From assembly GCF_000429465.1 (NCBI RefSeq), contig NZ_AUBX01000001.1, positions 1-64,000 of the forward strand: a stretch of DNA of 64,000 nt, read 5' to 3'. This document shows, piece after piece, positions 47,110 to 56,636 of the stretch (positions are counted from its first letter, which is position 1; each line of letters starts with the position of its first letter). Both the position numbers and the translations under genes were made by a program. The notes below the pieces were generated by a model. The model saw nothing but the letters and a program-made list of their open reading frames with translations, ran no database searches and was not told the DNA's origin. Source of the DNA: Algoriphagus vanfongensis DSM 17529 (GTDB lineage Bacteria > Bacteroidota > Bacteroidia > Cytophagales > Cyclobacteriaceae).

Positions 47110-47397
47110 ATGAACAAACTATTTAAAATACTCCCAGCACTTGGAATGGTGCTGGCCGCAACTATGGCCATGGCCATGAATTTCGCAGACAATCCTACCG
47201 AGCGGTATGCAGAAGATCCAGCTCCGGGAACTGAAGTCTGGTACGATCTGACCGACATCACCCCTGGGCCATCCACCTACCAGTGTGATGAAGAAGTGGA
47301 TCAAACCTGCTCCCACATGGATCCCAATTTCTCTAGCAGTGAAGTAGAAGAAGGAGAATTCATCAAGAATGGATCACTTCCTTTGGCAACGCTGTAA
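47110..47397 (+). CDS. Exported DUF6520-like small peptide
   Basis: A 95-residue product with a Sec signal peptide (KLFKILPALGMVLAATMAMAMNFA). The mature part is acidic with two Cys nine residues apart (YQCDEEVDQTCSHMDPN). It matches the DUF6520 type of small proteins that sit beside MauE-like and SusCD/TlpA genes in Bacteroidota. It is followed at once by an intrinsic terminator, so it is expressed on its own. Function unknown; the two Cys may form a disulfide handled by MauE/thioredoxin-fold partners. Confidence 0.75.
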   Translation: MNKLFKILPALGMVLAATMAMAMNFADNPTERYAEDPAPGTEVWYDLTDITPGPSTYQCDEEVDQTCSHMDPNFSSSEVEEGEFIKNGSLPLATL

Positions 47398-47414
47398 GTT
47401 AATTGGCTTAATAT

Positions 47415-47446
47415 TCGGGGCTCCCTTTTCGGGAACCCCGTTTGTC
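47415..47446 (+). terminator. Intrinsic terminator of the DUF6520-like gene
   Basis: Stem CGGGGCTCCC (47415-47424) and GGGAACCCCG (47430-47439) with one mismatch, loop TTTTC, and a T-rich tail (TTTGTCTT). It begins 17 bp after the stop codon. Confidence 0.85.
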
Positions 47447-47475
47447 TTGATCAAGGCAGCCTCCCCGACTAGCAT

Positions 47476-48840
47476 TCATCGCACATTCTGCTGCATGGGG
47501 TTCAGATTGATTTCTGCAGGAGGAATCAGAAAGGTATATCTTGTGTCCCCTGGAGGTAAGGTAGGTTTCTGATTGTTGTACTTTCTTTCCAGCGTCATTG
47601 CAAATTCCTCTTCCTGATTCAGCCTTTTCAGATCGAGCCATCGGAGTCCTCTATAGACCAATTCCTTTCTCCTCTCTTCTAAAATCCTTTCCAATAGATT
47701 TCTCCCTGTTAAATTCTCCCCCCAACTGAAATTGACATCCAATCTATTTTCCAAAAGGTACCTCAACCCATCATTTGCCAGATCTTCCTTCCCTATTCTA
47801 GCTGCTGATTCAGCCATATTCAACCAAACCTCATCTACGGCAATACCTCCAAAGTGATAAAAATCTCCTGTGTAGTTTCCTCTGAAATTATATAACCCTT
47901 CTTCATTTGCAGGAAGTAAAAAATACTCTCTTCGAAGGTCCGTGCTATCATAGAGTGATACCAAATCAGGATTGACAAAACAATCCCCATTGCCAGTAAA
48001 CCGGCTACTCAAATGTTTCTGGTAAAAAATCACCTCTGGATGAAATACCTCAAAAGAATATGGAAGATCTGAGTCCAATGACTTGAAATCCATCAATTCA
48101 CCTCCTAATTCAAGCGCTTTTTCGCTGTATTCAAAAGCTAGCTCATACTCCTGCATCATCAGGTAAACCCTTCCCAACATCGCCAAAGCTGCCCATTGAG
48201 AAGGCCGCGTAGGTATTTCTGATTGAATAGGTAACAACTCCGCTCCTATTTCTAAATCAGAGATAATCTGAGAAAAGGACTCCTTCATAGTAGATCTCCC
48301 CACCTTTACATTGATATCAGAGGTCAATCGAATGGGAACTCCCAATTGATCTTCTCTGGCCGGGTCATAGGCTTCACTGAAATGCATCAGTACTTCAAAA
48401 TGTCCCATGCCACGAAAGAAACGGGCTGATGCTTCAAGCTCAGCTATACGGGATTTTTCAAGTTCATTGGCAGGATCATATTCCCTAAGACCATCCAATA
48501 CCACATTGGCATATATTATCTTTTCATAGGCCCCTGCAAAACCAGCATCCCAAGCATCAGGCATATAGGTTTCCTTTTCCCATAAGTAATAGGCCTGCTG
48601 ACTGAAACTAAGTCTGGAAAGCAGGTTTTCCCCGAAATACACATCATCCGAACTGATCAAACCCAGGTTTAGGTAATTATTCATGGTGCTCCCTTCGGCA
48701 TCCAAGAGCTGTTGATAATCATCCAGCGTGGTCAGGATGACCAAGTTCTTATTGGGCTTACTGTCCAGAAATTCTGAACAGGACTGAAGTAGGACGAGCA
48801 TTGCCAGCCCCAACAGTTTTATGTTTTTCTTAAGTATCAT
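47476..48840 (-). CDS. RagB/SusD family nutrient-uptake lipoprotein
   Basis: A 454-residue outer-membrane lipoprotein. The signal ends in the lipobox LLQSC (Cys about 21), followed by SEFLDSKPNKNLVILTTLDDYQQLLD, the typical SusD start. TPR-like helices and the C-terminal family motif LERILEERRKELVYRGLRWLDLKRLN are present. It forms the lid of the TonB-dependent channel encoded upstream by the SusC gene. Substrate may be a peptide or glycan; the neighbouring genes include no glycosidase, so a carbohydrate is not implied. Confidence 0.93.
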   Translation of the reverse strand: MILKKNIKLLGLAMLVLLQSCSEFLDSKPNKNLVILTTLDDYQQLLDAEGSTMNNYLNLGLISSDDVYFGENLLSRLSFSQQAYYLWEKETYMPDAWDAGFAGAYEKIIYANVVLDGLREYDPANELEKSRIAELEASARFFRGMGHFEVLMHFSEAYDPAREDQLGVPIRLTSDINVKVGRSTMKESFSQIISDLEIGAELLPIQSEIPTRPSQWAALAMLGRVYLMMQEYELAFEYSEKALELGGELMDFKSLDSDLPYSFEVFHPEVIFYQKHLSSRFTGNGDCFVNPDLVSLYDSTDLRREYFLLPANEEGLYNFRGNYTGDFYHFGGIAVDEVWLNMAESAARIGKEDLANDGLRYLLENRLDVNFSWGENLTGRNLLERILEERRKELVYRGLRWLDLKRLNQEEEFAMTLERKYNNQKPTLPPGDTRYTFLIPPAEINLNPMQQNVR

Positions 48841-49104
48841 TTTACAAGTGTTTTTTTATTAACTGCTTATCTGCTTGTATTTCTTTATCCAATTTGCTTT
48901 GCTAATCAATACCGAGGTTCGATAAACGAAGCAGGACTAGGTTTGATCCAAATCTCACTACTGCTCTTCGGTCCTCGAATAGTCTTAAGAAGACAGAAAG
49001 CGGATAGACATATCTTATTTAGGATTGGTGAGAAAGGAAATTGAGCCATTTCAAGAGGGAAAAACTACCTCACCTTCATAGTCAATTTCCTTTCACCTTC
49101 AACA

Positions 49105-52100
49105 TCAGAACCTGGCCCGGAAACCCATAGAAAAGGAGAACAGACTAGGTTGAACCAAATAATCAGGATCTTTGACCTCCTTGCTGCTCTTCCAGAGAAT
49201 TCCCAGATTATTGAGGTATACATAGGTCTCTACATGACCTGCCCGATTCGCTTTTCCAAATGCCTTGTCCCATGACTTGGAGAGTCTCAAATCCTGAAAA
49301 CGGATATGGTCCCCTTTGGACACGGTAGCAGCACTACTCAAGTAAAACTGGGAGCGATAGGCATCTACCTGCCCCGGATCTGAAGGAATATTGGTGGACT
49401 GTTCATCTCCCGGTTCTCTCCATCTGCTCTCATAGTCTGCATGTGTTATTTCCCCCCTGTTAAGGTCATCATAGTTCACTGATGGCCTTCTGAAATAATA
49501 GCCCAGTCTATAGGAGATATTGGCTGAAAGATTCCAGCCCTTATAACTGAAACTATTTCTTAGAGCTCCAAATCGGGTCGGTCTGCCGCTGCCATGGTAT
49601 TGGATTGTTTCTTGGGTTGCCTCAGAGTAAATAGTACCATAATCCCGGCTCGGTTCTCCATCCACAATTCCCAAAGGAGCTCCATCAGCCGGATCCAGAC
49701 CGGCAAATGGAAAACTGTAAATGGAATACAGAGGCCTACCAATCGCCGGGGTAGGCAGCGAAGGACTATAATTGATCAACTGCGTGGCGGAGGGATCATT
49801 TTCGACTTCTGTCACCTCCTCCTGAAGCAAACTCAAAAAGAAACTGGTATTCCATTGAAACTCCCCATTCAGGTTTCTGGAATTGATCACAAAATCCCAT
49901 CCTTTGGTACGGGTAGAAGCATAATTTAAGGTAGCATCTGAAAAACCAGAAGAAATAAACAGCGGGATCGGGGCCAACAAATCCAAGCCCTGCTTTTGAT
50001 AGTAGTCCAGAGATCCACCGATTCTTCCCTCCCACAGTTCAAAGTCTAATCCTGTGTTAACTATTTTGATCCGCTCCCATTTTAGTTCTGGATTAGGTGG
50101 AGTTCTCAAGCTCAAGTAGGGCAAGCGGGTCAATAGATTCTGTGCACCGGCATAGCTGGTGGCGGTAGTTACGGCAGTGACATTGGAATTGGTATTTCCG
50201 TTATAGCCATAACTCAAGCGGAGCTTTAGAAAACTGACTATCTCCGACTTTAAAAACTCCTCTTGAGAAGCAATCCAGCCCAATCCGGCTGACCAAAGCG
50301 GGACGGATTTCTGATTGGTGTTTACTCCAAACAGATTGGAGGCATCACGCCGAAGACTTCCATTGAATAGGTATTTATCCTTGTAGGAATAGCCCACATT
50401 TCCAAAGGCAGAGACAAAGCGATTGACTCCTCCCCCGAATTCTTCGGTAAAAGGGATATTCTGAAGTCGCTGGGTACCCAGATTGACAAAACGGGTCAGA
50501 TAATCTACCGGAAGTGAGGTACCGTTATCTTCATCATATCCATAGGATGTATTCCCATAATTCTCCGTCTGAAAATCCTTTAACTCTCCTCCAATAAATG
50601 CATCTACTCTATGATCAGCCCAGGTCCGATTAAAATTTAGTCTGGTTCTAAAGCTATGGCTGTAAGCAGTTGAATATCTCTGATCCAGGATACTTCCCAT
50701 AGGAACCGGAAAGCTCAAAGAACCGTCCTCCCCTACTTGGGTCAGGGAATTGATCAGGTTTCGGGCATTGTAAGAGGAAAGAGGATCCAAGGACCTGACT
50801 GCTCCCTGAGAATTCCAATATTGATAATTGGCAGTCCAGCTTAGACTCTCACTTATATCATAATTCAGACCCAGGTTTAATCTGAGTTCATTTCGGGTGG
50901 ATTGTGTATGACTGAGCCCGATCTCATTCAAAGGGACATAACTCCAAGGCAAGGCAACTACATCAGCCATCGAATTTTTGAATCTTACTGAGAAATCCCG
51001 GTACACCTCCAAAGGATTTCCCGATTCATCAGCCAGCCCTTCATAGGGAAATAGTCCTGCCACATTTGGCGTGCCCTCAAAGGTTTCTGATTTAATTCCG
51101 TAAATCCCCGTCTGCACCTGTAGCTTCTCCTTTAAAAACTTCCATTCCTGATTCAGGGAAAGGGTAATTCTGCTAAGATCTGATGCTATTCCGGTATTCA
51201 AGTTCTTATCCCACCCCACACTCAGTTGATACGTGTTTCTCTTGGCTCCCCCGGACAATTGCAAGGCATATTGCTGATGTACGGCAGTGCGTTGCAGGTA
51301 CTTTTCTTGGTCCAGTCTGAGATCAGTTGTTCTGTAACGACTAATTCCGGCATCCAATTGCTCCTGACTGATATCACCTTGATCAAACGCATATAGGAGT
51401 TCTGCCAATGGCGCAACTACAGGATTTCTCCGGTTTCCGATCAGGGAATTGTAATAGCCCTCCTCATACAATTCCAATTGCTTATCCACCAAAGATGAAA
51501 TAGCCATGGTGGGATAATGGAAAGGATCAGGTTTGGGCTGAAAACTCAGGTTTCCAGTCAGACTCACCTGCATCGGTCGCTCATACGCACCTCGCTTGGT
51601 GGTAATCACAATAACACCGTTTCCAGCCCTTGCTCCCCAAATAGAGGCAGCAGCTGCATCTTTCAGTACCGTAATGCTCTCCACATCATTGGGGTTGATT
51701 CCGGAGATCGGACCATCATAGGCCAGATTGTCCACTACTATCAGCGGTTGACTATCGGAAAGCAAAGTGGCTGTACCACGAATGGAAATACTTTCTCCGG
51801 GTTCTGCACCTGAAAGATCCCGGTTAAAAATCAATCCCGGGGTCACATCTTCCAATCGGTCTATCAGATTAGTGGAAACCCTTCGTTCCACCAGCTCCTG
51901 ATTGATTCCCGAGAAAGAACCGGTGGTTCTGGACAGGGGAAGTTCGCTGAATCCAGTAGAAACCACCGTCACCTCCTGAAGGCTCAGATCCTCCTGTGAT
52001 AGCATCACTTCCAATCGGCTCTGTCCGGCTGGGACTTTCAGCTCCAAAGATCGGTAACCAATGTAACTGATCACCAAATCCACCTCGCCTTGGGGAACCT

Positions 52101-52317
52101 GAAAGGAAAACCTTCCTTCTTCATCTGTGACGGTTCCATAAACCGTTCCTTTGACCAATAGATTCACTCCTGGCAAAGGATAAGAATCCAGTTGATCCAT
52201 AACCATACCTTCCAGAATCCTGGAGGCATTCTGTGCCTGCACCATCCCTACTACTAGTAGCAAGGAGAACAGCAACACAATAGATTTCTTCATTTTTATC
52301 AAGTTCATGTCTTTCAT
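49105..52317 (-). CDS. SusC/RagA family TonB-linked outer-membrane protein
   Basis: A 1070-residue transporter. After a signal peptide (ending VQAQ) comes a carboxypeptidase-D-like domain (about 32-110), the TonB-box region (SLQEVTVVSTGFSELP), the plug (about 125-245, SIRGTATLLSDSQPLIVVDN and VESITVLKDAAAASIWGARAGNGVIVITTKRG) and a 22-strand barrel ending in an aromatic-type C-terminus (FSMGFRARF). An inner Met (KKSIVLLF) could be the true start. The thioredoxin-fold gene ends 16 bp upstream; susD follows after 264 bp. Operon. Confidence 0.95.
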   Translation of the reverse strand: MKDMNLIKMKKSIVLLFSLLLVVGMVQAQNASRILEGMVMDQLDSYPLPGVNLLVKGTVYGTVTDEEGRFSFQVPQGEVDLVISYIGYRSLELKVPAGQSRLEVMLSQEDLSLQEVTVVSTGFSELPLSRTTGSFSGINQELVERRVSTNLIDRLEDVTPGLIFNRDLSGAEPGESISIRGTATLLSDSQPLIVVDNLAYDGPISGINPNDVESITVLKDAAAASIWGARAGNGVIVITTKRGAYERPMQVSLTGNLSFQPKPDPFHYPTMAISSLVDKQLELYEEGYYNSLIGNRRNPVVAPLAELLYAFDQGDISQEQLDAGISRYRTTDLRLDQEKYLQRTAVHQQYALQLSGGAKRNTYQLSVGWDKNLNTGIASDLSRITLSLNQEWKFLKEKLQVQTGIYGIKSETFEGTPNVAGLFPYEGLADESGNPLEVYRDFSVRFKNSMADVVALPWSYVPLNEIGLSHTQSTRNELRLNLGLNYDISESLSWTANYQYWNSQGAVRSLDPLSSYNARNLINSLTQVGEDGSLSFPVPMGSILDQRYSTAYSHSFRTRLNFNRTWADHRVDAFIGGELKDFQTENYGNTSYGYDEDNGTSLPVDYLTRFVNLGTQRLQNIPFTEEFGGGVNRFVSAFGNVGYSYKDKYLFNGSLRRDASNLFGVNTNQKSVPLWSAGLGWIASQEEFLKSEIVSFLKLRLSYGYNGNTNSNVTAVTTATSYAGAQNLLTRLPYLSLRTPPNPELKWERIKIVNTGLDFELWEGRIGGSLDYYQKQGLDLLAPIPLFISSGFSDATLNYASTRTKGWDFVINSRNLNGEFQWNTSFFLSLLQEEVTEVENDPSATQLINYSPSLPTPAIGRPLYSIYSFPFAGLDPADGAPLGIVDGEPSRDYGTIYSEATQETIQYHGSGRPTRFGALRNSFSYKGWNLSANISYRLGYYFRRPSVNYDDLNRGEITHADYESRWREPGDEQSTNIPSDPGQVDAYRSQFYLSSAATVSKGDHIRFQDLRLSKSWDKAFGKANRAGHVETYVYLNNLGILWKSSKEVKDPDYLVQPSLFSFSMGFRARF

Positions 52318-52333
52318 TGTTGATTGAGTCGGA

Positions 52334-54052
52334 TCAGTCCAACTCGGATTGGAACTGTGTCTTAAACTCGTGGATCAGACTCTCCTGATCCTCTCCCATG
52401 GTGCGGATATCAAATGACAGGATACGGGTATCCCTGTCCAGAAACATGACCTTGGGATAGCCATGGATTTCATAGATCTCTTTCCACCTTCTCTTGGATT
52501 CCCCTCTTAGATTCACATTCAAGAGAGAAGCATCCGAATAGGTATCAATTCTGCTTTTCCATAAATCAGGATCCTCATCCACCGAAACAGCGATCAGACG
52601 TACCCCCTGATCTTTCACTTTCTGATACAGGGGAAAGAGGTAATCTTTAAAATAAGAGGCACTGTGTGGACAGGAGGAAAAATAGAAGTATAGCAATGTG
52701 GGCTCCCCTTTGAGATCATTTTCGGTCATTTGCTTCCCGGACATATCGACCAGATTCACAGGCTCCACCAAACCACCTGGGACATGGGATCGCTTCAGAC
52801 TTTCTATCCGTTCTCGATAGGGAGAAATAGAAACTTCGGCCAGGTATTTTTCCAGCACATATGGCTGATCGGGAAGCTGTGACAAATAATTGGACAGGTA
52901 GGCTGTTTTCAGCCTTTGCGCCATCTCTCCGGAATACAGAGAATCCACCACCTGCAAGAGAGATTTACCTTCAAAGAGGGCCATCAACATGCATTTTTCC
53001 AATGCATAGTTGAGGTACTCCTTGGATACCAAGCGGGTCAATTCTCCTATTTCAGATTCAGGAAAAACCTCGAAGGAATCCAAAATCAACTTTTGATAGG
53101 ATGCTCGCTCTGCCTCATTAAATCTCCTCCCAAACTCAGGAAAATGAAACTTCCGAAAAGTGGTCAACACCGAGAATAGGACGGAACCATGGATCTCTGC
53201 TTTCAATAGCTCATATTCCATTTCATCCAAGCTGCTTCGATAGTTCTCCAACACAGCAAGCATTCCCAGCAAGCGTGGATGATCGGGTTTCAAACCCAAC
53301 AGGAGATAGTCCAGACTTTCTTTGCCCGGAGCCATGACCAGCAACTTGCTGCCGAATTCATCTTGAAAATGTTCCAGCTTCTCCTGATTTCCAGGGGCAC
53401 TGAGCATCCTGCTATCCGATTTGGCGATCAGCTGCCGGGGACCATCAAATGCGACACGCCTCCCCTCTCTGGCAATGGCATATTGCGCTTCATAAAAAGC
53501 GGCATTATCCCCACCAAACAAGACATCCAGCTCTCTCAGATCCAGTTCCACCTTCAGACTATCACCCGGCAAGACCATATAATCTGACAGGATGGTTCTC
53601 CCTCCCAATGCTATGGAGAAATAGCCCGGCCGAGCTCCCATATCCAGTGGGGAAATAAACTTTCTGACCATGGGATTCATGACCCCGTCAAAGGTTTCCC
53701 CTGGCAAAAGATCCGGCTCCAATTTCTCTACCATAAAGGATGACTTAGGATCCAGGTAGTAGGGCCGAAACTCTATCGCTAAAGGCCCCAAAGAATCCGG
53801 ATTGATCAGCTCTCCATAAATCAAAGCTCCCCCAGTGGCAGAAGAAGCTAAGCTCTCCTGCCGAAGAGAAATAGAATCATCAACTAAACTAAATCCCTTA
53901 GAGAAAGTATCGGAGCGGGAATCCCCGCCCCGATGGGGCATAGACCTATGAAGAAGTAAATCCGCCCCGGGTGGATCAGCAACTTGTGCTGTCAAAGTAC
54001 TTCCGGCAAGGCATACCCCTCCCAGGAAGCATATGAGTATCAATTTTTTCAT
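52334..54052 (-). CDS. Exported thioredoxin-fold protein (TlpA/AhpC-like)
   Basis: A 572-residue protein with a signal peptide (LILICFLGGVCLAGSTLTAQ). About 400 residues of variable helical region precede a C-terminal thioredoxin-like domain (about 430-570). Where TlpA proteins have WCxxC, this has FSSCPHSASYF, that is one Cys only, so classic dithiol exchange is unlikely. The cis-Pro region is present (IHGYPKVMFLD). It is the first gene of a three-gene operon with SusC and SusD. Possible role: handling the same ligand imported by SusCD. Confidence 0.8.
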   Translation of the reverse strand: MKKLILICFLGGVCLAGSTLTAQVADPPGADLLLHRSMPHRGGDSRSDTFSKGFSLVDDSISLRQESLASSATGGALIYGELINPDSLGPLAIEFRPYYLDPKSSFMVEKLEPDLLPGETFDGVMNPMVRKFISPLDMGARPGYFSIALGGRTILSDYMVLPGDSLKVELDLRELDVLFGGDNAAFYEAQYAIAREGRRVAFDGPRQLIAKSDSRMLSAPGNQEKLEHFQDEFGSKLLVMAPGKESLDYLLLGLKPDHPRLLGMLAVLENYRSSLDEMEYELLKAEIHGSVLFSVLTTFRKFHFPEFGRRFNEAERASYQKLILDSFEVFPESEIGELTRLVSKEYLNYALEKCMLMALFEGKSLLQVVDSLYSGEMAQRLKTAYLSNYLSQLPDQPYVLEKYLAEVSISPYRERIESLKRSHVPGGLVEPVNLVDMSGKQMTENDLKGEPTLLYFYFSSCPHSASYFKDYLFPLYQKVKDQGVRLIAVSVDEDPDLWKSRIDTYSDASLLNVNLRGESKRRWKEIYEIHGYPKVMFLDRDTRILSFDIRTMGEDQESLIHEFKTQFQSELD

Positions 54053-54532
54053 GCTTTTGAATTTTAAGCTGGAAGATCCGCCACGGCGGACAGGCAGGAG
54101 ACTAGAGTATGTCAGTGATCATTCGCAGTGATCAGAAGAGAAATCTGAAAGCTAAAGTCAGAAGCCTGAAAGCACCCTCACAGACGCTTGGTTCTAGGCT
54201 CTTGACTCTAGCTTCTTAGATCTAACTTCTTGATACTTGGTACAGCAAAGACATATCTACGCCACGGCGCACAGGTTTCCCACCCTGCCCTTTTCAGGCA
54301 ACCAGCAATTGGTTAAGAAATAAGTAATGAGATAAGCAGAATCCCTGCAGTGGATGGCTTATCGGATTCGTCAACTCTGATTAGTAAGGATAGTCCCCTC
54401 GGAGTATACAAAGTCCTTAGGAAGCAATCAGAGTAAAAAGTCAGCCTCAGACAGGCTGTTTTGGTTTCAGAGGATACAGGCGATCTACCGCGGTGATGCC
54501 GAGTTCCTCTGGGATTAGATATTGTGTGATAG

Positions 54533-54550
54533 CCCCGATAGCTATCGGGG
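54533..54550. repeat. 18-bp palindrome CCCCGATAGCTATCGGGG
   Basis: A perfect self-complementary 18-mer. The core CCCGATAGCTATCGGG is, from general experience, a frequent dispersed palindrome in Bacteroidota genomes. No second copy was found in this window by eye. Confidence 0.8.
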
Positions 54551-54597
54551 GAGAACAAGATGACCCGCTTACCAACTGAGCATACCCTCCCACCCTG
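54551..54597 (-). other. tRNA-like remnant
   Basis: On the minus strand the sequence GGGAGGGTATGCTCAGTTGG followed by TAAGCGGGTC has the look of a tRNA acceptor 5' strand plus D arm (GCTCAGTTGGT). No anticodon stem or T arm follows; the palindrome lies where they should be. It is a fragment at best, and such tRNA pieces often mark past integration. Confidence 0.35.
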
Positions 54598-55039
54598 TGG
54601 ATCCTACAGGATACTGTCTGCAACAGAATAGAAAGTAAATTACTCATGCTCGTTTTCATTAGAAATGAAAAATGGTAAAACGAGTCTTATAGAAAAGGAC
54701 AGCAAACACTTACAAAAAAAGTAAGGGTGAGCAAAACTCCAAATCCTAGTGTAACATGGCTCTGACAAGCCACCTTTAATTTCATAAAGGTCCGAACATT
54801 AGAAATAAGGAGAGAGCCCACCCTATGTACAAATATAAGGCTGTGGCTCGTCTCACTTACCCCTCGTTCGGAAAATTGTCAGATTTTGTTACGAGGCTCG
54901 TGATACGATTAAATAAACGTTAGAGAAAATTTATTCTTTTGAACTACTTTTCAAGCTCTAACTGTACGAAATATAGACATAATATTTCAATTACGGAATA
55001 GCGTAACTGTAAAAAAAATGGATTTTATTCCTTAATGTC

Positions 55040-55372
55040 ATGGAAAAACATGACGAAAGGATAATCAGAGGGAAAATTTCACTTTTTCTTTCATCAAAAA
55101 TTGAGACAGAAAATGAAATTAAAAAGCAGTTAGAAAAGAAAGGGAAAACTATACCCACAGGTCTTAACTTTGAGTATAAAGAGTTAGCCTACAATTCCGA
55201 AGTCAGAAAGGCTACTATTTCCGATATTATTCAGTGTAAAACTTCCGCAAAACTATCAACTATACTAAAGTGCTTAGAAGCACTTGACATCCCGTTTCCA
55301 AAATTTGCAAAAGAATTTGATGAAATATCGAACGAAAAAGCAATTGAGCAATACTTAAAATTACGAGGGTGA
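55040..55372 (+). CDS. XRE-type helix-turn-helix regulator
   Basis: A 110-residue protein. After a charged N-terminus, residues about 45-95 fit a Cro/CI HTH (KELAYNSEVRKATISDIIQCKTSAKLSTILKCLEAL). It is alone, upstream of the convergent HEPN-like gene (104 bp between stops). It could regulate the defence-type genes to its right; this is inferred from position. Confidence 0.7.
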   Translation: MEKHDERIIRGKISLFLSSKIETENEIKKQLEKKGKTIPTGLNFEYKELAYNSEVRKATISDIIQCKTSAKLSTILKCLEALDIPFPKFAKEFDEISNEKAIEQYLKLRG

Positions 55373-55476
55373 ATTCAAAATAGCCTTTAATCCAGAGGCA
55401 TGTGATTATCGAGGAAGGGAAGAGGGTTGTTTAAAGCTTTTTAGTCCAGTTGACTAAGGATTGGAATCGCCTAAGG

Positions 55477-56439
55477 TTAACTAGTCCTACTCTTAGAATA
55501 CATCTTTGGCCAGTCAAGGATGAAATTCATGCTATCGTAGTGGCCATTAGTTTTACCTGAAGCCTCGATTATACCAGCATATAAACCGGCACCGATTGCA
55601 GTTTTCTCCTTATTGAGTGGATGTATAAAATCAGACTGCTGCTGATGCTGAAACACCGGAACCACTTCTCCAATTTCAAAAAAGGTATTACTATATGGCA
55701 AAGGCTGATAATAATCTTCGATATTCAGATTTAGGCTTGTAGTGAGCTCATGTTTTTCTAATACCCGTTTAAAAAAAGTTTTCAAGAACGAATTGTAAAG
55801 TTTATCCAGTTTCTCAAAAATCAGCAGTTCACTTTTGCCAATCGATACATTAGCCATCAGATCCAGCCCATTGATGACATAACGCAGCCCATAGGAAACC
55901 TCAATAAAAATTAATAATGACTGAAATACGTCTACTTGATTGCTGAAAAACGGCCGTAGTGAGAAATTAGTCTTATGGAAGTGGATCTCCTCGCCAATGT
56001 TCCTGTCATGAAAAATCTCATTTCTAAATCGCACGAATTCATTCACACGGGCGATTAACCCAGATTTTCGCATTGCTTCACCCTCAACCTCAAAAATATC
56101 AAACAAGAACCCAAGCCGTTTACCAATCGATTTCGTACTCAGTTCTTTTGTGAAATTTTGATCTTGCCGCAAACAGATAATTTTACAAATACAATTAATA
56201 AAAGATTCTAAGGCTAAAAACCACAGGGCTATAGAGACATTAGATCTGCGGCCATTGTTGACAAAGGTGTCTTGCTGTTCCAGATCTTTAATATCTTCCA
56301 TCGTACTATAAAAAGCGTGGATAGCATAAATGGAATATGACATCTCAACCGCCTTATCAGGTCCATACTTCAGCCACGCTAGATGCGGTGCCAAATACTT
56401 GTTTAACCGAAAATCTTCCAGATTTTTTGTATTTCCCAT
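55477..56439 (-). CDS. HEPN-like helical protein
   Basis: A 320-residue mostly helical protein of no named family. Residues 139-144 read RNEIFH within VRFRNEIFHDR, which is the R-N-x3-H signature of HEPN RNase domains, and it is preceded by a helix with conserved-looking Glu/Phe (ALWFLALESFINCICK). That makes it a candidate RNase or a HEPN-derived binding protein. It is divergent from the STAND NTPase gene across about 200 bp. Confidence 0.55.
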   Translation of the reverse strand: MGNTKNLEDFRLNKYLAPHLAWLKYGPDKAVEMSYSIYAIHAFYSTMEDIKDLEQQDTFVNNGRRSNVSIALWFLALESFINCICKIICLRQDQNFTKELSTKSIGKRLGFLFDIFEVEGEAMRKSGLIARVNEFVRFRNEIFHDRNIGEEIHFHKTNFSLRPFFSNQVDVFQSLLIFIEVSYGLRYVINGLDLMANVSIGKSELLIFEKLDKLYNSFLKTFFKRVLEKHELTTSLNLNIEDYYQPLPYSNTFFEIGEVVPVFQHQQQSDFIHPLNKEKTAIGAGLYAGIIEASGKTNGHYDSMNFILDWPKMYSKSRTS

Positions 56440-56636
56440 GCGATCGTGAACCTAAGGTTTAAAATGCTTGACTTGACGATGAATATTGATTTTACGACAA
56501 AAGAACAGTGATTAAATCATTTTTACGCTTTTTTTATTGAATTGACTATTTTTGAGTAAACCTCCCTATTAGTGATTACAAGTCTATTGAGAAGGTTCTT
56601 TCCAATACATTTTTGGGATTTCAATTATACACATAT

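Larger units (their letters stand above)
54053..55039. other. Repeat-rich non-coding region at the border of the accessory region
   Basis: 987 bp without a convincing gene. It contains the palindromes TCCGCC-AC-GGCGGA (54077-54090) and GCCACGGCGC (about 54261), a run of near-repeats TCTTGACTCTAGCTTCTTAG / TCTAACTTCTTGATACTTGG (about 54200-54240), an 18-bp palindrome (54533-54550) and a tRNA-like remnant. It marks the transition from the SusCD operon to defence-type genes. Confidence 0.6.

Noticed and set aside
54447..54659. A 70-codon minus-strand frame containing GGYAQLVSGSSCSPP
   Set aside because: This looks like the translation of a tRNA-like remnant and the 18-bp palindrome rather than a gene.
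56547..56554. TATTTTTG, fitting the Bacteroidota -7 element TAnnTTTG, upstream of the STAND gene
   Set aside because: No TTG -33 element is found at the expected distance, and the word is common in this AT-rich sequence.
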